Shown here piece after piece: positions 61,961 through 64,000 of a stretch of 64,000 bases of DNA (position 1 is the first letter of the stretch; each line of letters begins with the position of its first letter). The stretch is from Torreya grandis (Eukaryota; Streptophyta; Pinopsida; Cupressales; Taxaceae). The notes below the pieces were generated by a model. It did not search any database. It was not told the origin of the DNA and saw only the letters and a list, made by a program, of their open reading frames with translations. Location: NCBI GenBank assembly GCA_037957365.1, contig JARHVA010000460.1, positions 605,001-669,000 on the forward strand, in the 5' to 3' direction. Made by a program: the position numbers and the translations under genes.

Positions 61961-64000
61961 GCCAAATTAGTCATGGAAATGCCTTTCCCCCAATTAGGTG
62001 TAAGTGGGGGAAATGTATGTCCAATTAGAACTAATTTAAGCCAATAGGTGCTTATTGGACTTAATTGGAGTAATTGGGCCTGATTAGTCCCAATCAAACA
62101 TAAATTCCACCAACTAGTGAAACTAGCCCAACAGATCGAGTTGGGGCCAATATATGTTCAATTGGGACCAATATATGTCCAATTGGAGGTCAATTGGGTT
62201 ATTAACATGGTAATTATTATGCTTTAACACTAGATCATGGCCTGCTAATCATAATAAGATATGGTCATTTGAAGATTCTTGAATTATTAGATTTATAATC
62301 CATGCAAAAATGTAGGCTTGTTAGCAACCTTGATTTACATGTTTATCAAGGTAGGATAGCTTATTAGATATACTTGACACATAACTAAGAGGAGTATATG
62401 GGTCTGGATCATAATTTTTACAAATTGAGAATAAACACATAAAGTTAAAGGGTTCATGACCATGTTTTACCTTCATTTTCTTCTCTCTCTTCTTTTATAG
62501 ACAGAGATGATTTTCAAATTTCATGATTTACAGGATTTATATGTTATCTAGGAATTTGACTCAAGAGAGGATGGTTAGTATTGTGTTAGTTCCAAAATGA
62601 AAAACAAAGTGAAATAAACACACTAATAGCATAACATATATAAGCCTAGATAATTGGGAGAGCTTAGTTAACAATCATGAATGAAACACATAACTAAAAT
62701 GCAAAAGAAAACTCTTTTACCTTCCTTGGATGCTCCAAAATGCTTGTTGTGGTGGCTTGCTCAGCTTGTGCTTCAAGAGGTCTTCTTCAATTGAGTGTGG
62801 CTACCTTCATCTCCTATTGGCACCTTTATCTTGTGGCTTGGCTTGGCTTGGCTTGGCTTGGCTTGGAATCAATTAGGCATTATAACACTAGTTTCTTGAA
62901 GCTTTTGGCACCAATCCTACATTATAACTTTGCACTAATTAAGCTTAGAAATGATGTTTTTAGGCCTCCTATTTATAGATTTTTGGATCTGATCAAAATC
63001 AACCTCAACCATCCATCTCAAGATTGAGATGTGTGGTTGAGGATTAATTCAATTTTACAATTAAATTTTGTAATTATCCTCATCATGACATTGGAAAAAG
63101 GGGCAATTAAGAGGCATAGAGGGCATCATAGAAGGCATTGATGAGGCATGGAGGGCATGAATCCTTATATTAATGGCATTTATGGCCTAGGGATGTCTTC
63201 CCAAGAAATAAGGTCACTTGATGATGCAGATATTCAATATTCATTTCCAAAACAAATTATTCAACAAGTTTCCATGGAATTTGTGATTAGGCCTTAATTT
63301 AGGTTAATTATCTCTTAAGCATGATTAAGCATTTTATGCATAAATTACTCAAACTGATTAGAATGCCTTGTTATTGGGTCTTAAATTTGATTGGATTTGA
63401 ATTGGAAGTCCACATCAGATGCATTGGATGCGTATTTCCATTTAGAATGTTGCCAACAATAAATAACAAAGGCACAAGTCTTGTGCAAAAGATTTGATAG
63501 GATAGAGCAGTCCAAAACATGTGGGTGCAAATTTGGCATTTTGACTCGAAATGAACTGATCAAAGTTAACTGACCCATAAATTACATTACCCCATTTATG
63601 GATACCCTAGGCAAAATCGACACGTGAATATGTCAATTTCACATCATTTAGCATTTTTCAGTTTTTTTAAACCAAATTGTGTATTTTAGATGGAAACTAG
63701 CCAAAAGCCTAATTAGAAGTTATCAATGGCTTATTTTAGGTGTCTACAGTTTGACCCTATTTAGGAAGGTGTTACAAGCTATAAGCAAAGTAACATCTTC
63801 TCAAAGAATGAAAAGGTCATGTATGCCTACAAATGCAATGATGATAAACTAATTGTATGGTGCCCCCTCAAGGGAATGGTTAACATAAGTGGACTGGCAA
63901 ACGGTCCCTCAAAAATAAATAAGCAAAATGAGGGGACCAAAGAAAGGAAAGATTATGGGGTGAAAACACAATGATAGTGAAAAAGTAGTCAAAATCATTG
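61960..64000. other. No recognisable gene
   Basis: It contains short repeats near 62,110-62,210 ('ccaatatatgt' and 'caattggg' twice) and a pentanucleotide repeat. Sequence around 62,700-63,750, with 'ggtgtctacag' at its end, looks LTR-like, but no partner or target duplication is present in the window. Confidence 0.4.
62834..62866. repeat. (GGCTT)n microsatellite
   Basis: About six perfect GGCTT units. Confidence 0.95.

Noticed and set aside
62700..63760. Possible solo LTR ending at 'gtgtctaca'
   Set aside because: No partner LTR, target duplication or primer site could be shown, so it is mentioned only as LTR-like.

Overview
The window reads as nuclear DNA of a seed plant, most likely a gymnosperm and probably a conifer. 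It is AT-rich, with no operon-like layout and no functional gene that I can defend. It is dominated by old, heavily mutated retroelements nested in one another, and it carries a decayed cluster of LRR receptor-kinase genes. A Penelope-like retroelement with a GIY-YIG region is present; such elements are known from conifers and are otherwise rare in plants. The species cannot be fixed from sequence alone.

Layout. 0.3-3.6 kb is duplicated block A, a 5' piece of an LRR kinase gene plus flank. 3.8-5.9 kb is a Ty1/copia pol remnant on the + strand. 7.7-8.4 kb holds long microsatellites and a near-perfect palindrome. 8.8-12.2 kb (- strand) is the best-preserved gene, an LRR-XII type receptor kinase with its intron, broken by several stops and one frameshift. 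12.7-15.0 kb is block B, a second truncated copy with flank. 16.1-21.4 kb is a gag-only Ty3/gypsy remnant. 22.28-33.85 kb is Ty3/gypsy element 1, with both LTRs and a 5-bp target duplication AGACC.

A nested stack follows. A Penelope-like element on the - strand (pieces at about 34.0-35.2 and 52.6-53.2 kb) was split by LTR element 3 (35,237-52,592, - strand, no pol). The LTR of element 3 was in turn split, 14 bp from its end, by Ty3/gypsy element 2 (35,251-45,163, target duplication GGTAC). 53.5-57.8 kb holds a minisatellite, an RNase H-like remnant and about 1.1-kb degenerate tandem repeats. 58.6-59.4 kb is block C, a third LRR fragment. 60.4-62.0 kb has coding-like but unidentified remnants, and the rest is anonymous.

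The main point of biological interest is the gypsy family of elements 1 and 2. Both carry an extra RNase H domain between protease and reverse transcriptase. In both, the usual RNase H after the RT has lost the same catalytic Asp, and the extra domain has Lys where a catalytic Glu is expected. Most stop codons in the recognised genes fall where relatives have Gln or Arg, which fits C-to-T decay of methylated DNA. All divergence figures are counts by eye on short stretches.
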